Below, piece after piece: positions 26,811 through 35,760 of a DNA stretch of 64,000 nucleotides. The DNA lies in contig NC_018013.1 in the NCBI RefSeq assembly GCF_000265385.1, positions 208,501-272,500 on the forward strand. Reading direction: 5' to 3'. Position 1 is the stretch's first letter. Each line of letters starts with the position of its first letter. This DNA is from Aequorivita sublithincola DSM 14238. GTDB lineage: Bacteria; Bacteroidota; Bacteroidia; Flavobacteriales; Flavobacteriaceae. A program made the position numbers and the translations under genes. The notes beneath the pieces are model-generated. The model did not search any database. It was not told the DNA's origin and worked only from the letters and a program-made list of their open reading frames with translations.

Positions 26811-26955
26811 AAATATAATTATATAGACGTTAATGTGGTACTAAAGTTTTTGAAAATGCTGGGTGTTTGATGTTAGATGATGAATGTGAAAAAATTCGTC
26901 CGAACTAATAAACTCATCAACTTTTAAACCCTAAACTTTTCAATATATCAACTTC

Positions 26956-28806
26956 TTAGTCCTTTCTTCTGCGTCTTCCGCCAGTACCTTTAGTATCTGG
27001 GCGCTCACTGCTTCTTCGGCTTTTACCTTTAAAAGCTGGTTTGTCGCCTCCGCCGAAACCACCGCTGCTACGCTTTTTGAAACTTCCTTTGCGTTCGCCG
27101 CGATCTCCACCTCTGTCTCCACGATCTCCTCGATCGTTTCTATCGCCTCTTCTTTTGCTACGGTCGCGATCGCGTCCGCCACCACCACTGCTTCTACCGC
27201 CGCTACGACCTGTGTCTTTAGAAATTTCGACATTAATCTGACGTCCTTCTAGTTGGAAATCCTTGAAGATACCCATCACTAATTCTTGGTGTGTCGTATC
27301 TGTATTAAAGAAAGAGAAACTGTCTTTTACGTCAACTTTATAAACATCGTCTTTTCCTAGTTGCAACAAATCACGAAGGAAATCCTTCAAACTCATCCAA
27401 TCGAAATCGTCTTTATTACCGATGTTTAAGAAATAACGCGTACTGTCTTTATTTTCTTCAGCATAATTGCGTTCGCTGCCTCCTGAAATATTAAGATCTT
27501 TACTGTTTTTGTAGTAATTCAAGAAACGAGTAAATTCAACTGAAAATACTTTTTGGATTAATTCTTCCTTAGAAAAATCAGCCAATACTTCATTTATATT
27601 CGGAAGATAAGCATTTATTTCAGGGTTAATTTTCGTGTCTTTTATATTATTTGCCAAGTGAAACATCTGAACTTCACAGATTTCCATTCCAGAAGGAATT
27701 TCCTTTGCTATGAATTTCTTTTGAATCATTTTTTCAATTGTGTGAATTTTTCGCACTTCACTTTTTGAAACGATAACCATAGAAATCCCAGTCTTTCCTG
27801 CACGACCCGTACGACCGCTTCGGTGAGTGTAGATTTCAGTTTCGTCTGGCAATTGGTAATTTATTACGTGTGTAATATCGTCCACGTCAATTCCACGAGC
27901 GGCAACGTCTGTTGCAACAAGCATTTGTATTTGGCGTGCGCGGAATGATTTCATTACCGTATCACGTTGGCTTTGGCTTAAATCTCCGTGAAGTGCTGCA
28001 GCATTGTATCCGTCTTCAATAAGTTGTTCGGCAACTTTTTGTGTGTCGCGTTTTGTTCTACAGAAAATTACAGAAAAAATTTCTGGATTTGCATCTGCCA
28101 AACGTTTCAAAGCGCTATAACGGTCGCGAGCGTTCACTAAATAATATTCGTGTGAAACTTGGTCTGAACCTACGTTCTTTGTTCCAACGGTAATTTCTAC
28201 CGGAGTATGCATAAATTTCTTTGCAATGGTAGAAACCTCTTTCGGCATTGTTGCGCTAAACAACCAAGTACTTTTCTCTTTTGGCGAGTGTGAAAGGATT
28301 TCGGTGATGTCTTCATAAAAGCCCATGTTGAGCATTTCATCTGCTTCATCTAGCACGCAATATTCAATTTTTGATATATCGATCAACCCACGGCCAATCA
28401 TATCTTTCATACGTCCCGGCGTGGCAACGATAACCTGCGAACCTTTTTTAATCTGGCGTGCTTGGTCGGTTATACTCGCTCCACCATAAATAGCGGTTAC
28501 GTTTAGCCCTGGCATATACTTACCATAAGCTATCATTTCATTTGTAATTTGAAGACAAAGTTCGCGAGTTGGCGAAAGGATAAGACCTTGTGTGGTGCGA
28601 CTTTTTACGTCAATTTTTTGCAACATTGGGAAACCAAATGCTGCGGTTTTACCAGTTCCTGTTTGCGCAAGGGAAACCATATCGGTTTCGCGCTCTAAAA
28701 GGATTGGAATTGCTTTTTCTTGTACTTCCGAAGGGGTTTCAAAACCCAAGTCGGCGATCGCTTTTAGAAGATGTTCTTCCAAGCCGAGTGCTTTAAATGC
28801 TGTCAT
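26956..28806 (-). CDS. deaD: DEAD-box ATP-dependent RNA helicase
   Basis: A 616-residue RNA helicase of the CsdA/DeaD type that unwinds RNA during ribosome assembly and in the cold. Motifs in order: Q motif region at residues 2-30, AQTGTGKT (motif I), PTREL (Ia), TPGR (Ib), LDEADEML (II), SAT (III), then in the second domain HRSGRTGRAG (VI). A DbpA-like RNA-binding domain follows at about residues 460-540, then a basic Gly/Arg/Ser/Asp-rich tail (residues about 545-616) with RGDRG-type repeats. The gene has a leader of about 140 nt, and a terminator at 26781-26810. Confidence 0.95.
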   Translation of the reverse strand: MTAFKALGLEEHLLKAIADLGFETPSEVQEKAIPILLERETDMVSLAQTGTGKTAAFGFPMLQKIDVKSRTTQGLILSPTRELCLQITNEMIAYGKYMPGLNVTAIYGGASITDQARQIKKGSQVIVATPGRMKDMIGRGLIDISKIEYCVLDEADEMLNMGFYEDITEILSHSPKEKSTWLFSATMPKEVSTIAKKFMHTPVEITVGTKNVGSDQVSHEYYLVNARDRYSALKRLADANPEIFSVIFCRTKRDTQKVAEQLIEDGYNAAALHGDLSQSQRDTVMKSFRARQIQMLVATDVAARGIDVDDITHVINYQLPDETEIYTHRSGRTGRAGKTGISMVIVSKSEVRKIHTIEKMIQKKFIAKEIPSGMEICEVQMFHLANNIKDTKINPEINAYLPNINEVLADFSKEELIQKVFSVEFTRFLNYYKNSKDLNISGGSERNYAEENKDSTRYFLNIGNKDDFDWMSLKDFLRDLLQLGKDDVYKVDVKDSFSFFNTDTTHQELVMGIFKDFQLEGRQINVEISKDTGRSGGRSSGGGGRDRDRSKRRGDRNDRGDRGDRGGDRGERKGSFKKRSSGGFGGGDKPAFKGKSRRSSERPDTKGTGGRRRRKD

Positions 28807-28955
28807 TATAATTTAATAAAATTTTTATATGCGTGCTAATGGGAAGCGACTGGACATATAAAAACGGACAGCTTCACTATAACACTCCTCACCCTGAGGA
28901 TTTTTCCTGAAAATTCAAACCATCAAGGCTGTGATTTTTCAAGGGCGCAAAAGTA
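28807..28955 (-). promoter_or_regulatory. Promoter and long 5' leader of the helicase gene
   Basis: On the minus strand TACTTTTG (28948-28955) fits the TAnnTTTG -7 box, giving a leader of about 140 nt. It contains a small hairpin (CCTCA, GGG, TGAGG at 28891-28903). Long leaders of this kind often mediate cold or autogenous control of DEAD-box genes; function here is inferred. The remaining bases up to 29135 show no gene. Confidence 0.4.
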
Positions 28956-29135
28956 ACTTAAAGTTTTCAGTATTCAGTTACAGTTGGCAGTTTTTTTACA
29001 GAAGGAAAAATCTTTGCTCAAACTAACGATTTATTTCAGTTCGAATTAATGATTAAAAAACTCCAAAATAATATCTGCTATTTTACTTTTGTATTTCTAT
29101 TTTTGAAAAAAAATCATTTCATCTAAATTGTAATT

Positions 29136-29732
29136 ATGATTAAGCGTTTACTATTTCTAGGGGTTCTTCTAAATTCGTTTTTGGCAATTTCCCAAACTAT
29201 TGAATTTGGACCTTTAGTTCAATATCATCGTTCAGCCTTTATTTTTGAAGATAGAACAAAAATAATTGTTGGAGACGACAATATAAATTACGGAAACAAA
29301 ACAACCGAAAGCGACAGCCATATTGGCTTTGGTGGTTATGCGGCTTATTATACCGAGAATACCTTTTCGTATGCCGTGGACTTATTTTATGTTGCCACCT
29401 CATCTCCAAATTATGGCGATAATACCTTTCATAGTATCAATCTAATTCCAACGGTTGGCGCAGAAATTGGAAATTCTAACTTGCATTTTAATTTAGGAAT
29501 TGGAGCTGGGTTTATGTTGAACAAACCTTCCTTCGACAATGTAAAAGACGTACAACCAAGAAATTATAGCGCCATTGATGGTCTTGTGAAATTGGCCCTT
29601 CAATATAGAATTAAAGAACTTATGAGCATTGACGGAGGTGTTCTTTACGGTGTAAACAATGTAGTTGACGAGCAGCGTAGATTCCATTTTTATATAGGAG
29701 CTCGCGTGCCTTTAAATTTGTTAATTGATTAA
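29136..29732 (+). CDS. Exported outer-membrane beta-barrel-like protein
   Basis: A 198-residue protein with a signal peptide (MIKRLLFLGVLLNSFLAISQ). The mature part is rich in alternating aromatic and polar residues and glycines (IGFGGYAAYYTENTFSYAVDLFYV, NLGIGAGFML, IDGGVLYGV, FYIGARVPL), typical of a small outer-membrane barrel. No specific family is recognised. A TACTTTTG about 45 bases upstream (29084-29091) is a candidate -7 box without an evident -33 element. Confidence 0.7.
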   Translation: MIKRLLFLGVLLNSFLAISQTIEFGPLVQYHRSAFIFEDRTKIIVGDDNINYGNKTTESDSHIGFGGYAAYYTENTFSYAVDLFYVATSSPNYGDNTFHSINLIPTVGAEIGNSNLHFNLGIGAGFMLNKPSFDNVKDVQPRNYSAIDGLVKLALQYRIKELMSIDGGVLYGVNNVVDEQRRFHFYIGARVPLNLLID

Positions 29733-29759
29733 AGAAAGTGATTGACAGATCCCAAAGGT

Positions 29760-29784
29760 TAGATTGCTTCGTGCCTCACAATGA
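29760..29784. repeat. Dispersed repeat fragment AGATTGCTTCGTGCCTC
   Basis: AGATTGCTTCGTGCCTC followed by ACAATGAC resembles a repeat that is scattered in intergenic regions of many Bacteroidota. It lies in the spacer between the convergent barrel gene and rdgB. Only this copy is in the window. Confidence 0.4.
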
Positions 29785-29842
29785 CTATTTGGGGTCTAAA
29801 ACTGCCTACTGCAATTGCAAACTGCGACTGAACACTACCAAC

Positions 29843-30415
29843 TTATTTAGAAAGATAATCAATCAATTGACGCATTGCTTTTCCTCGGTGGCCAATTTCG
29901 CTTTTTTGTTGAAGTGTCATTTGGGCGAAGGTTTTGTCAAAGTCTTTTGGTTGAAAGATTGGATCATAACCAAAACCTGAATCGCCAAGAATTTCTTTGG
30001 ATATCTCACCTTCACAAATTCCTAAAAACATAATATTGGAATGATTCATTGAAAGGGCAATAGCCGTTTTAAATCTTGCAGAACGATCTTCTTTATCTTC
30101 CAGATTTTTCAACAGTTTTTGAATGTTTGCGTTGGAATCGTGAGAAACTCCAGCATATCGGGCACTGTAAACTCCGGGTTCGTTATTGAGGGATTTTACT
30201 TCTAAACCTGTGTCATCTGCAAAACAGTCCAAATTATATTTGTTTCGAACGTAATTTGCTTTCAAAATAGCGTTGCCTTCAATGGAGTCTGCGGTTTCTT
30301 CAATGTCTTCGTCGCAGCCTATGTCGTCCAGACTTAGTAATTCAATATGATGCGGAAGCATTGCTTTTACTTCTATGAATTTATTTTTATTGTGGGTAGC
30401 GAAGACGAGTTTCAT
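29843..30415 (-). CDS. rdgB: Non-canonical purine NTP pyrophosphatase (RdgB/HAM1)
   Basis: A 190-residue cytoplasmic enzyme that hydrolyses dITP, ITP and XTP, keeping damaged purines out of nucleic acids. It has the N-terminal FATHNKNKFIEVKAML, the FADDTGLEV catalytic box, the GVYSARYAG segment and the C-terminal FGYDPIF and GHRGKAM, all typical of the family. Length is normal. It is co-oriented with the SpoU methyltransferase upstream. Confidence 0.95.
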   Translation of the reverse strand: MKLVFATHNKNKFIEVKAMLPHHIELLSLDDIGCDEDIEETADSIEGNAILKANYVRNKYNLDCFADDTGLEVKSLNNEPGVYSARYAGVSHDSNANIQKLLKNLEDKEDRSARFKTAIALSMNHSNIMFLGICEGEISKEILGDSGFGYDPIFQPKDFDKTFAQMTLQQKSEIGHRGKAMRQLIDYLSK

Positions 30416-30493
30416 TTTGATTTACGATTGTCGATTAACGATTTTTGATTTTTGAACCTTAGTTTTTGTAATTTATTTGGAATTTGATGTTTG

Positions 30494-31153
30494 CTATTTG
30501 GAATTTACCTCGTTATATCTTTCAATAATTTCTTCCGAAGCCTTAATCGTTTTCTTCAACCATTGCATTTCAACTTCAAATTTTTCTTCTTCGGAAAGCT
30601 GCCAATTTACATTGCTTTGCTTCATTTTTGAAACTACGCTTTGTAAAATAATTGCTGCAGAAACCGAAATATTCAAACTCTCTGTGAAACCATACATTGG
30701 GATTTTCAGAAAACCATCGGCTGCATTCATAACCGTATCGCTCAATCCATCTGTCTCTTTTCCGAAGAAAAAAGCACTTTTTTTTGAAACATCAAACTCG
30801 TGAAGCATCGTAGAATTTTCGTGAGGCGTGGTTGCAATAATTTGATAGCCGGAACTTTTCAAATTTGAAATGCATTCCTTTATAGAATGATATCTTTTAA
30901 AATCTACCCATTTTTGGGCTCCCATTGCAATTTCCTTATCAATGCGTTTGCTTACCTTTTCTTCCACCACGTGCAAATCTTGAATTCCGAAAACATCGCA
31001 AGTTCGCATTACAGCGCTAGTATTGTGAAGTTGATAAACATCTTCCGTAACTACTGTAAAATGACGCGTACGTTCAGAAAGCACTTTTTGAAAACGTGTA
31101 TTTCTGTGTTCTGTGAGGTAAGTTTGAAGGTGATCTAAAAGTTCTAAATTCAA
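30494..31153 (-). CDS. SpoU-family RNA 2'-O-methyltransferase (TrmH type)
   Basis: A 219-residue SPOUT methyltransferase. The three SpoU motifs are in place: NTSAVMRTCDVFG (I), FFFGKETDGLS (II) and IPMYGFTESLNISVSAAI (III), which form the knotted SAM site. Length and N-terminal helices agree with TrmH, which methylates the ribose of G18 in tRNA; a rRNA target cannot be excluded. It is upstream of rdgB on the same strand. Confidence 0.9.
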   Translation of the reverse strand: MNLELLDHLQTYLTEHRNTRFQKVLSERTRHFTVVTEDVYQLHNTSAVMRTCDVFGIQDLHVVEEKVSKRIDKEIAMGAQKWVDFKRYHSIKECISNLKSSGYQIIATTPHENSTMLHEFDVSKKSAFFFGKETDGLSDTVMNAADGFLKIPMYGFTESLNISVSAAIILQSVVSKMKQSNVNWQLSEEEKFEVEMQWLKKTIKASEEIIERYNEVNSK

Positions 31154-31264
31154 AGTTAATGAGTTAGGAGGTTATTGAATTTTGGCTAAGATAAAAGTTA
31201 TTGGTTTAATAGATTGTTTCTTAAATCAGCAATTTTGAATAACTTAGTAACAAATAAGCAAATA

Positions 31265-31936
31265 ATGAAAATTGCAGTACTAACAGGAGCTGGAGTTAGC
31301 GCCGAAAGCGGGATAAAAACTTTTAGAGATAGCAACGGACTCTGGGAAGACCACGATGTGATGGAAGTTGCCTCGCCTGAAGGTTTTGCACGTAATCCAG
31401 CTTTGGTATTGGATTTTTACAATCAACGTCGTAAAGAATTATTGACGGTTCAACCAAATGCCGCACATTTTGCTTTGGCGGAACTTGAAAAACTTTACGA
31501 TGTTACTATAATAACTCAAAATGTGGACGATTTACACGAACGGGCTGGAAGTACGAATGTAATTCACCTTCACGGAGAACTTTTAAAAGCGCGAAGTACG
31601 TTTGACGAAGACCTAATATTCGACAGGAAAAAAGATTTAAACTTAGGCGATTTCTGCGAGCACAACCATCAACTGCGCCCACACATTGTTTGGTTTGGCG
31701 AAATGGTGCCAATGATAGAAGTGGCTGCAGAGATTGTTGAAAAGGCAGATGTAGTAATTATTGTTGGAACTTCAATGCAAGTCTATCCCGCGGCAGGTTT
31801 GATGCAATATGCGAAGGAAAACGCGCATATTTATTTCGTTGACCCAAAACCAAGCATTTCAAAAAGCAAAAGAATTACTGTTTTTGCCGAAAATGCCTCA
31901 ACAGGGATTCCAAAGGTTGTTGAACTTTTAAAATAA
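31265..31936 (+). CDS. cobB: Sir2-family NAD-dependent protein deacylase
   Basis: A 223-residue sirtuin that removes acyl groups from lysines using NAD. The ATG at 31265 is chosen because the protein then starts directly with the NAD loop MKIAVLTGAGVSAESGI. TFRDSNGLW, TQNVDDLHERAG, the catalytic His103 in HLHGEL, and VIVGTSMQVYPAAG follow. The zinc-binding cysteines of class I enzymes are absent, and YxxR-type residues (FYNQRRKE) suggest class III (desuccinylase/demalonylase) specificity. A gene of unknown function follows 6 bases downstream. Confidence 0.92.
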   Translation: MKIAVLTGAGVSAESGIKTFRDSNGLWEDHDVMEVASPEGFARNPALVLDFYNQRRKELLTVQPNAAHFALAELEKLYDVTIITQNVDDLHERAGSTNVIHLHGELLKARSTFDEDLIFDRKKDLNLGDFCEHNHQLRPHIVWFGEMVPMIEVAAEIVEKADVVIIVGTSMQVYPAAGLMQYAKENAHIYFVDPKPSISKSKRITVFAENASTGIPKVVELLK

Positions 31937-31942
31937 TGAATT

Positions 31943-32509
31943 ATGCTTCCCGAAGATTTAAAAGAAAAATTGATGGAGGTTGACAGCAGTCGTGAAAAGA
32001 GGCTCGAAATTGCCTATTGGATAACCAAAAAACCTCATTTTGTTCGTGAAACACTTCAATGGTGTTTTACAGAAGAAAGTGAACTTTTAGTTCAATCTGC
32101 TTGGATTTTGGAGATTATCTGCGAGCATAAAGCAAAGAACTTCTTTAAATATATGCACTTATTTTTTGAGCAGCTTCCCAATATAAAAAATGATTCTGCG
32201 CTGCGTTCCTGTGCAAAAATTTGTGAAATGCTTTGCCATTATCATTTTATGTATGGTTTTGGTATATTTTATAGTGTCTTAAATAAAAACGAAAGACAGT
32301 GTATTACCGAGTGTTGTTTCGATTGGCTAATAACGGACCAGAAGGTTGCTTGCCAAGCTCCCGCGATGCAATGTCTTTATTATCTAGGAAGAGATAAAGA
32401 CAAGAAATGGATTTACCCCGAATTAAGAAACATTCTAACTGAAAATGCCCCAAATAAAAGTGCTGGATATCAAGCAAGAGCTAGAAAAATTTTGAAACGG
32501 ATTTCATAA
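31943..32509 (+). CDS. Conserved helical protein of unknown function (HEAT-like)
   Basis: A 188-residue, entirely helical protein rich in aromatic residues and cysteines (seven to ten Cys, e.g. LRSCAKICEMLCHYH and ECCFDWL). The paired amphipathic helices of about 35 residues resemble HEAT repeats. Proteins like this are commonly found after the sirtuin gene in Flavobacteriia, sometimes mislabelled adenylosuccinate lyase; no lyase motif is present here. It begins 6 bases after the sirtuin stop, so they form an operon. Function unknown. Confidence 0.7.
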   Translation: MLPEDLKEKLMEVDSSREKRLEIAYWITKKPHFVRETLQWCFTEESELLVQSAWILEIICEHKAKNFFKYMHLFFEQLPNIKNDSALRSCAKICEMLCHYHFMYGFGIFYSVLNKNERQCITECCFDWLITDQKVACQAPAMQCLYYLGRDKDKKWIYPELRNILTENAPNKSAGYQARARKILKRIS

Positions 32510-32601
32510 ATAATCTTCGGAAACTGTTAAAATATCTTTAAGTTTCAAAGGCTTGAGTAGCCAGTTGTTTAATTTTATAAATCCCAAAATTCAAAACGAA
32601 T

Positions 32602-33084
32602 ATGAAAAAATATCTTTTAATTTTTGCCGCCATTGGTTCTATTGCAATCACTTCTTGCAAAAACGAAACCAAAAATGAAGATCCTGAAGTTGTGTCTCCA
32701 GAAGATGGAGATATAATGGAAAGCGATGTGAATCCTCCTGAAATAGCTTGCTATCGCTATGTTTCAGAAAAAGATACCGTTTTGCTCCAAATGGAAAAAA
32801 TGAACGATGATGTTGCAGGAACTTTAAGCTATAATTACTTCGAAAAAGACAAAAACGATGGCACTTTTGAAGGAATCATGGTTGGAGACACTTTAAAAGC
32901 GGACTACACATTTGAATCTGAAGGTTCAGTTTCAGTCAGGGAGCTTATTTTCATCAAGAAAGAAAACAAACTTGTAGAAGGTTATGGCGAATTGGAACAA
33001 GTAGCTGGGAAAATAAAGTTTAAGAAGAAAACAAAATTCAACTTCAATTATCTTATGCCTTTGGAAGAAGTAAATTGTGATTAA
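32602..33084 (+). CDS. Lipoprotein of unknown function
   Basis: A 160-residue exported protein with a clear lipobox near residue 19 (AITSCKNE). The mature part is acidic at first and then forms beta strands (VLLQMEKMNDDVAGTLSYNYFEKD, then DTLKADYTFESEG and VRELIFIKKENKLVEGYG). This pattern of an ion- or metabolite-binding small beta protein appears in Bacteroidota lipoproteins but gives no function. The next gene begins 22 bases downstream. Confidence 0.65.
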   Translation: MKKYLLIFAAIGSIAITSCKNETKNEDPEVVSPEDGDIMESDVNPPEIACYRYVSEKDTVLLQMEKMNDDVAGTLSYNYFEKDKNDGTFEGIMVGDTLKADYTFESEGSVSVRELIFIKKENKLVEGYGELEQVAGKIKFKKKTKFNFNYLMPLEEVNCD

Positions 33085-33106
33085 AATAATTTAAAACCAA
33101 TCAATT

Positions 33107-33517
33107 ATGATTAAAGAATATTGGCTCAACCTTCCCGTAAAAGATTTAAAGCGGTCAAAAAAGTTTTTCACTGAAATAGGTTTCTCTTTCAAAACCGAAC
33201 GCGAAACAGATACTATGACGGCCCTTGTGGTCTGGAAAGCCACAATGCCTATTATGTTTTTTGAAGAAAAAATGTTTGAAAACGTTGTTCAGAACAAGGT
33301 TTCAGATGCTTCAAAAGCAACAGAATTAATGATTTCCTTTGATGCTGAAAGCGAAAAAGAAGTTGATGAAATGGCCGAAAAAGTAAAGAAAGCCAGAGGA
33401 ACTATTTTCAGCAAACCGCAAACAATTCAAGGATGGATGTACGGTTTCGCTTTTAGCGATTTGGACGGCCATCGTTGGAATATGCTTTTTATGGATCAAA
33501 AGAATATGCCGAAATAA
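33107..33517 (+). CDS. VOC-family (glyoxalase/extradiol dioxygenase fold) protein
   Basis: A 136-residue protein of the vicinal oxygen chelate superfamily. The beta-alpha-beta-beta-beta repeats are visible: NLPVKDLKRSKKFFTEIGFSF at the N-terminus and the paired GWMYGFAFSDLDGHRWNMLFMD at the C-terminus, the latter the typical D-x-x-G-H-x-W segment. These proteins include glyoxalases, antibiotic-resistance proteins and small-molecule binders. Metal ligands are incomplete, so catalysis is uncertain. It ends before a strong hairpin. Confidence 0.8.
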   Translation: MIKEYWLNLPVKDLKRSKKFFTEIGFSFKTERETDTMTALVVWKATMPIMFFEEKMFENVVQNKVSDASKATELMISFDAESEKEVDEMAEKVKKARGTIFSKPQTIQGWMYGFAFSDLDGHRWNMLFMDQKNMPK

Positions 33518-33550
33518 TTTCAGTTTGAAAATGACTTTTTTCCACAAAAA

Positions 33551-33580
33551 AACTTGACAAATTTTAAAATCTGTCAAGTT
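33551..33580. terminator. Bidirectional terminator
   Basis: AACTTGACA and TGTCAAGTT pair around a 12-base AT loop, with A-run before and T-run after. It lies between the convergent VOC gene and the 47-residue protein gene. Confidence 0.8.
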
Positions 33581-33603
33581 TAAATTTTTAGAAAAAGGTT
33601 CTT

Positions 33604-33747
33604 TTAAGCGGTATCTCGAGGTTGGTGTTTTTCCTGCTTTTGTTTTACTTGAGGATTAATTTCCTTTCCGTGTGTAGCGCTTTTATTGATTGCTTGTTCT
33701 TTTTTAGATTGTTTTTCTGGTATTACGTTTTTATCATCCTTGTCCAT
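33604..33747 (-). CDS. 47-residue hydrophilic protein, stress-type
   Basis: A short frame on the minus strand encodes 47 residues that are almost all charged or polar (starts MDKDDKNVIPEKQSKKEQ and ends EKHQPRDTA). It contains no hydrophobic core, so it is probably disordered, like small KGG-type stress proteins. It lies 78 bases downstream of the DUF421 gene, within a stress-like cluster, and directly upstream of a terminator. Support is codon use, position and length; no family is identified. Confidence 0.5.
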   Translation of the reverse strand: MDKDDKNVIPEKQSKKEQAINKSATHGKEINPQVKQKQEKHQPRDTA

Positions 33748-33825
33748 AACTTTTATTTTTTTTGTTCAATCTATAAGGTACACAACTTTAAACCGCCATT
33801 AAAATTTTTAAAAGAGAATTAACAT

Positions 33826-34347
33826 CTATCTGTTAACTCCTTTAAGCAACCAATCTTCTACTTTTACGTTTTCATCTTTGCTGTGTAGAACGGCAATATC
33901 ACCGGTACATTCAAAAATTACAGCACGAACTTGCGATAGTTCCAAAATATTTGCTTCTCTCAGTTTGGAGCGTAAATCCGCTTCAGTAACTCTCGCCTTC
34001 CTCAGGTTAGTGTGTAAAATGTTTTGACCGTCCATTAATAGCAACGGCTGATTATCTACTATTTTTTCAACGACATCAAATCTCCTCAAAACAGCCAAAA
34101 AAATCTGAAGTAAATAAACTGCAGCCAACCCCACAACACCTTCCAATAAACTTACTGACTTTGAAAGCACCGTCGTTGCAATAAGAGAGCCTATAGCTAC
34201 TGTCATCGCAAAATCAAAACTGCTCATTTTTGAAAAGCTACGTTTACCAGCAAGTCTTGTGAAAACTATTGTGGCTATATAAATTCCAATAGTCGTTAAT
34301 ACAATTGCTATAAGTGATGTCGGGGACGATTCGAACCATTTTTCCAT
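33826..34347 (-). CDS. DUF421 domain inner-membrane protein
   Basis: A 173-residue protein of the YetF/YcaP type. Three membrane helices occupy about residues 10-90 (LIAIVLTTIGIYIATIVF, FAMTVAIGSLIATTV, VGLAAVYLLQIFLAVL), followed by a soluble DUF421 domain with LLMDGQNILHTNLRKARVTEADLRSKLREAN. The family is found near sporulation, biofilm and stress genes; its activity is unknown. It sits in a group of stress-like genes with the FAD oxidoreductase upstream. Confidence 0.88.
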   Translation of the reverse strand: MEKWFESSPTSLIAIVLTTIGIYIATIVFTRLAGKRSFSKMSSFDFAMTVAIGSLIATTVLSKSVSLLEGVVGLAAVYLLQIFLAVLRRFDVVEKIVDNQPLLLMDGQNILHTNLRKARVTEADLRSKLREANILELSQVRAVIFECTGDIAVLHSKDENVKVEDWLLKGVNR

Positions 34348-34373
34348 TATTATGTTTTGATTTTAATTAAAAT

Positions 34374-35573
34374 TTATCTGTTGAATTTATAATATTCAAG
34401 ATATGGATGCGGGGTTTTATTGATGGAATGAATTATTGCATCCATTCCCATTGCGCTAAAAGTGATACCATTTCCGCCAAAACCCAATATATAATGTTCG
34501 TTCTTTTGAGGATCAGTTTTTCCAAAATAAGGCAATCCGTCTTTTGTTTCGCCAAAAGTACCAGCCCACGAATAATCTGCTATAAAAGGTATTTCGGGAA
34601 AACATTTTTGAAACTTTTTGGCAAGTTCTCTTTCTTTCTTGGGAAGCAACGCATCGCGGCGTGTTGCATTTTTAAAATCTCGGTCGCCACCGCCCATTAC
34701 AATGCGTCCATCTTCTGTGCTTCTAAAATATAAATAAGGAGCATCGGTATTCCAATAAATATGTTTTTTGAAAGCCTGAGGAAGTGTTTCATAAGCTTCG
34801 GAAGCCAAGGCAAAAGTGCTTTTTAGATTTACAATATTTTCTTTAACAGTTTCGGTGCTCTCATAGCCTGTGCAATGTACAACGTGATCTACTTCAATCG
34901 TTAAACCACTTTTTGTCTTGGCTATTGTTTTCTCCTTATTCGTTTTTATCTCTTCAATTTCTGTTCTGTCATAAATCTCTAAACCTTTCTTACTACAGTA
35001 TTTTAAGATGTCATTTGCTAATTTATAGACATCCATAATAGCACCAGATTGTGATTCTATGGCAGCGAATGCTTTTAAACCAAGATCTTGTAATTCATCT
35101 TTCAAGAGCCATTTCACCTTAAAACCATGTTCTTGTCTCGCTTCAAATTCATCTTTCAAAAACGAAATATCTTTTTTAGAGGAAGTGAAATAAACACTCT
35201 TCTTATATTCAAAATCACAAGAGCTCTTGACTTTAGTTGCAACTTTTTTTAGTTCCTTGATTGCTTTTTCACAATTTTGATAGCTTGATACTGCGCAAGT
35301 AAGTCCAACTTGTTCAATCAATTTATGAAGCGGCACATCAATTTCATATTGAAGCATTGAAGTGCTTGCGGCGGTACTTCCGTTGCAGATATCACGACGA
35401 TCCACCATTATCACCTTTTTGCCTTCTTCAATAAGTTTATAAGCCGTAAGAGCGCCAGTTATACCTGCACCAATAACCAATACTTCCGAAGAAATTGATT
35501 TTTGCAATGAAGGATAACTTTGAGGAAGGGAATTAACTATAAGCCAATAAGGCTCGTTTGAACGTATATCCAT
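34374..35573 (-). CDS. FAD-dependent oxidoreductase (DadA/glycine-oxidase-like)
   Basis: A 399-residue flavoprotein from the ATG at 35571-35573 (MDIRSNEPYW); a longer frame adds ten residues. The FAD loop VLVIGAGITGALTAYKL is near residue 29, the second FAD/substrate part shows VVHCTGYES, and the C-terminus has YSWAGTFGETKDGLPYFG and GFGGNGITFSAMG, as in D-amino-acid and sarcosine-oxidase-like enzymes. The substrate is unknown. It precedes the DUF421 gene by 26 bases on the same strand. Confidence 0.88.
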   Translation of the reverse strand: MDIRSNEPYWLIVNSLPQSYPSLQKSISSEVLVIGAGITGALTAYKLIEEGKKVIMVDRRDICNGSTAASTSMLQYEIDVPLHKLIEQVGLTCAVSSYQNCEKAIKELKKVATKVKSSCDFEYKKSVYFTSSKKDISFLKDEFEARQEHGFKVKWLLKDELQDLGLKAFAAIESQSGAIMDVYKLANDILKYCSKKGLEIYDRTEIEEIKTNKEKTIAKTKSGLTIEVDHVVHCTGYESTETVKENIVNLKSTFALASEAYETLPQAFKKHIYWNTDAPYLYFRSTEDGRIVMGGGDRDFKNATRRDALLPKKERELAKKFQKCFPEIPFIADYSWAGTFGETKDGLPYFGKTDPQKNEHYILGFGGNGITFSAMGMDAIIHSINKTPHPYLEYYKFNR

Positions 35574-35760
35574 AGTTTTTTTATTGAAAGATACTGAAAG
35601 CATGCCATTTTTACTGAATTGCTATTGGTTATTATTTGCAATTTTCTTCAAATCAAAAATTCCTTAACACTTATCGTTAAACACTTCTCAATTGTGAAAT
35701 TGATAAGAACTTTTTTTGAACTACCAGTGTACCTTTAGAAAAAAATTAAAACAAAAAACT

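Noticed and set aside
27000..27200. Tandem DNA repeat or CRISPR-like array
   Set aside because: The short periodicity (CGATCTCC, CGTCCGCC) is explained by the RGDRG-type protein repeats of the helicase tail.
26940..27241. Overlapping frames at the 3' end of the helicase gene
   Set aside because: Produced by the Gly/Arg-codon repeats of the helicase tail; alanine/valine- or proline-rich low-complexity shadows.
29738..29980. 80-residue plus-strand frame after the barrel gene
   Set aside because: Overlaps rdgB in antisense and a dispersed repeat; composition is not protein-like.
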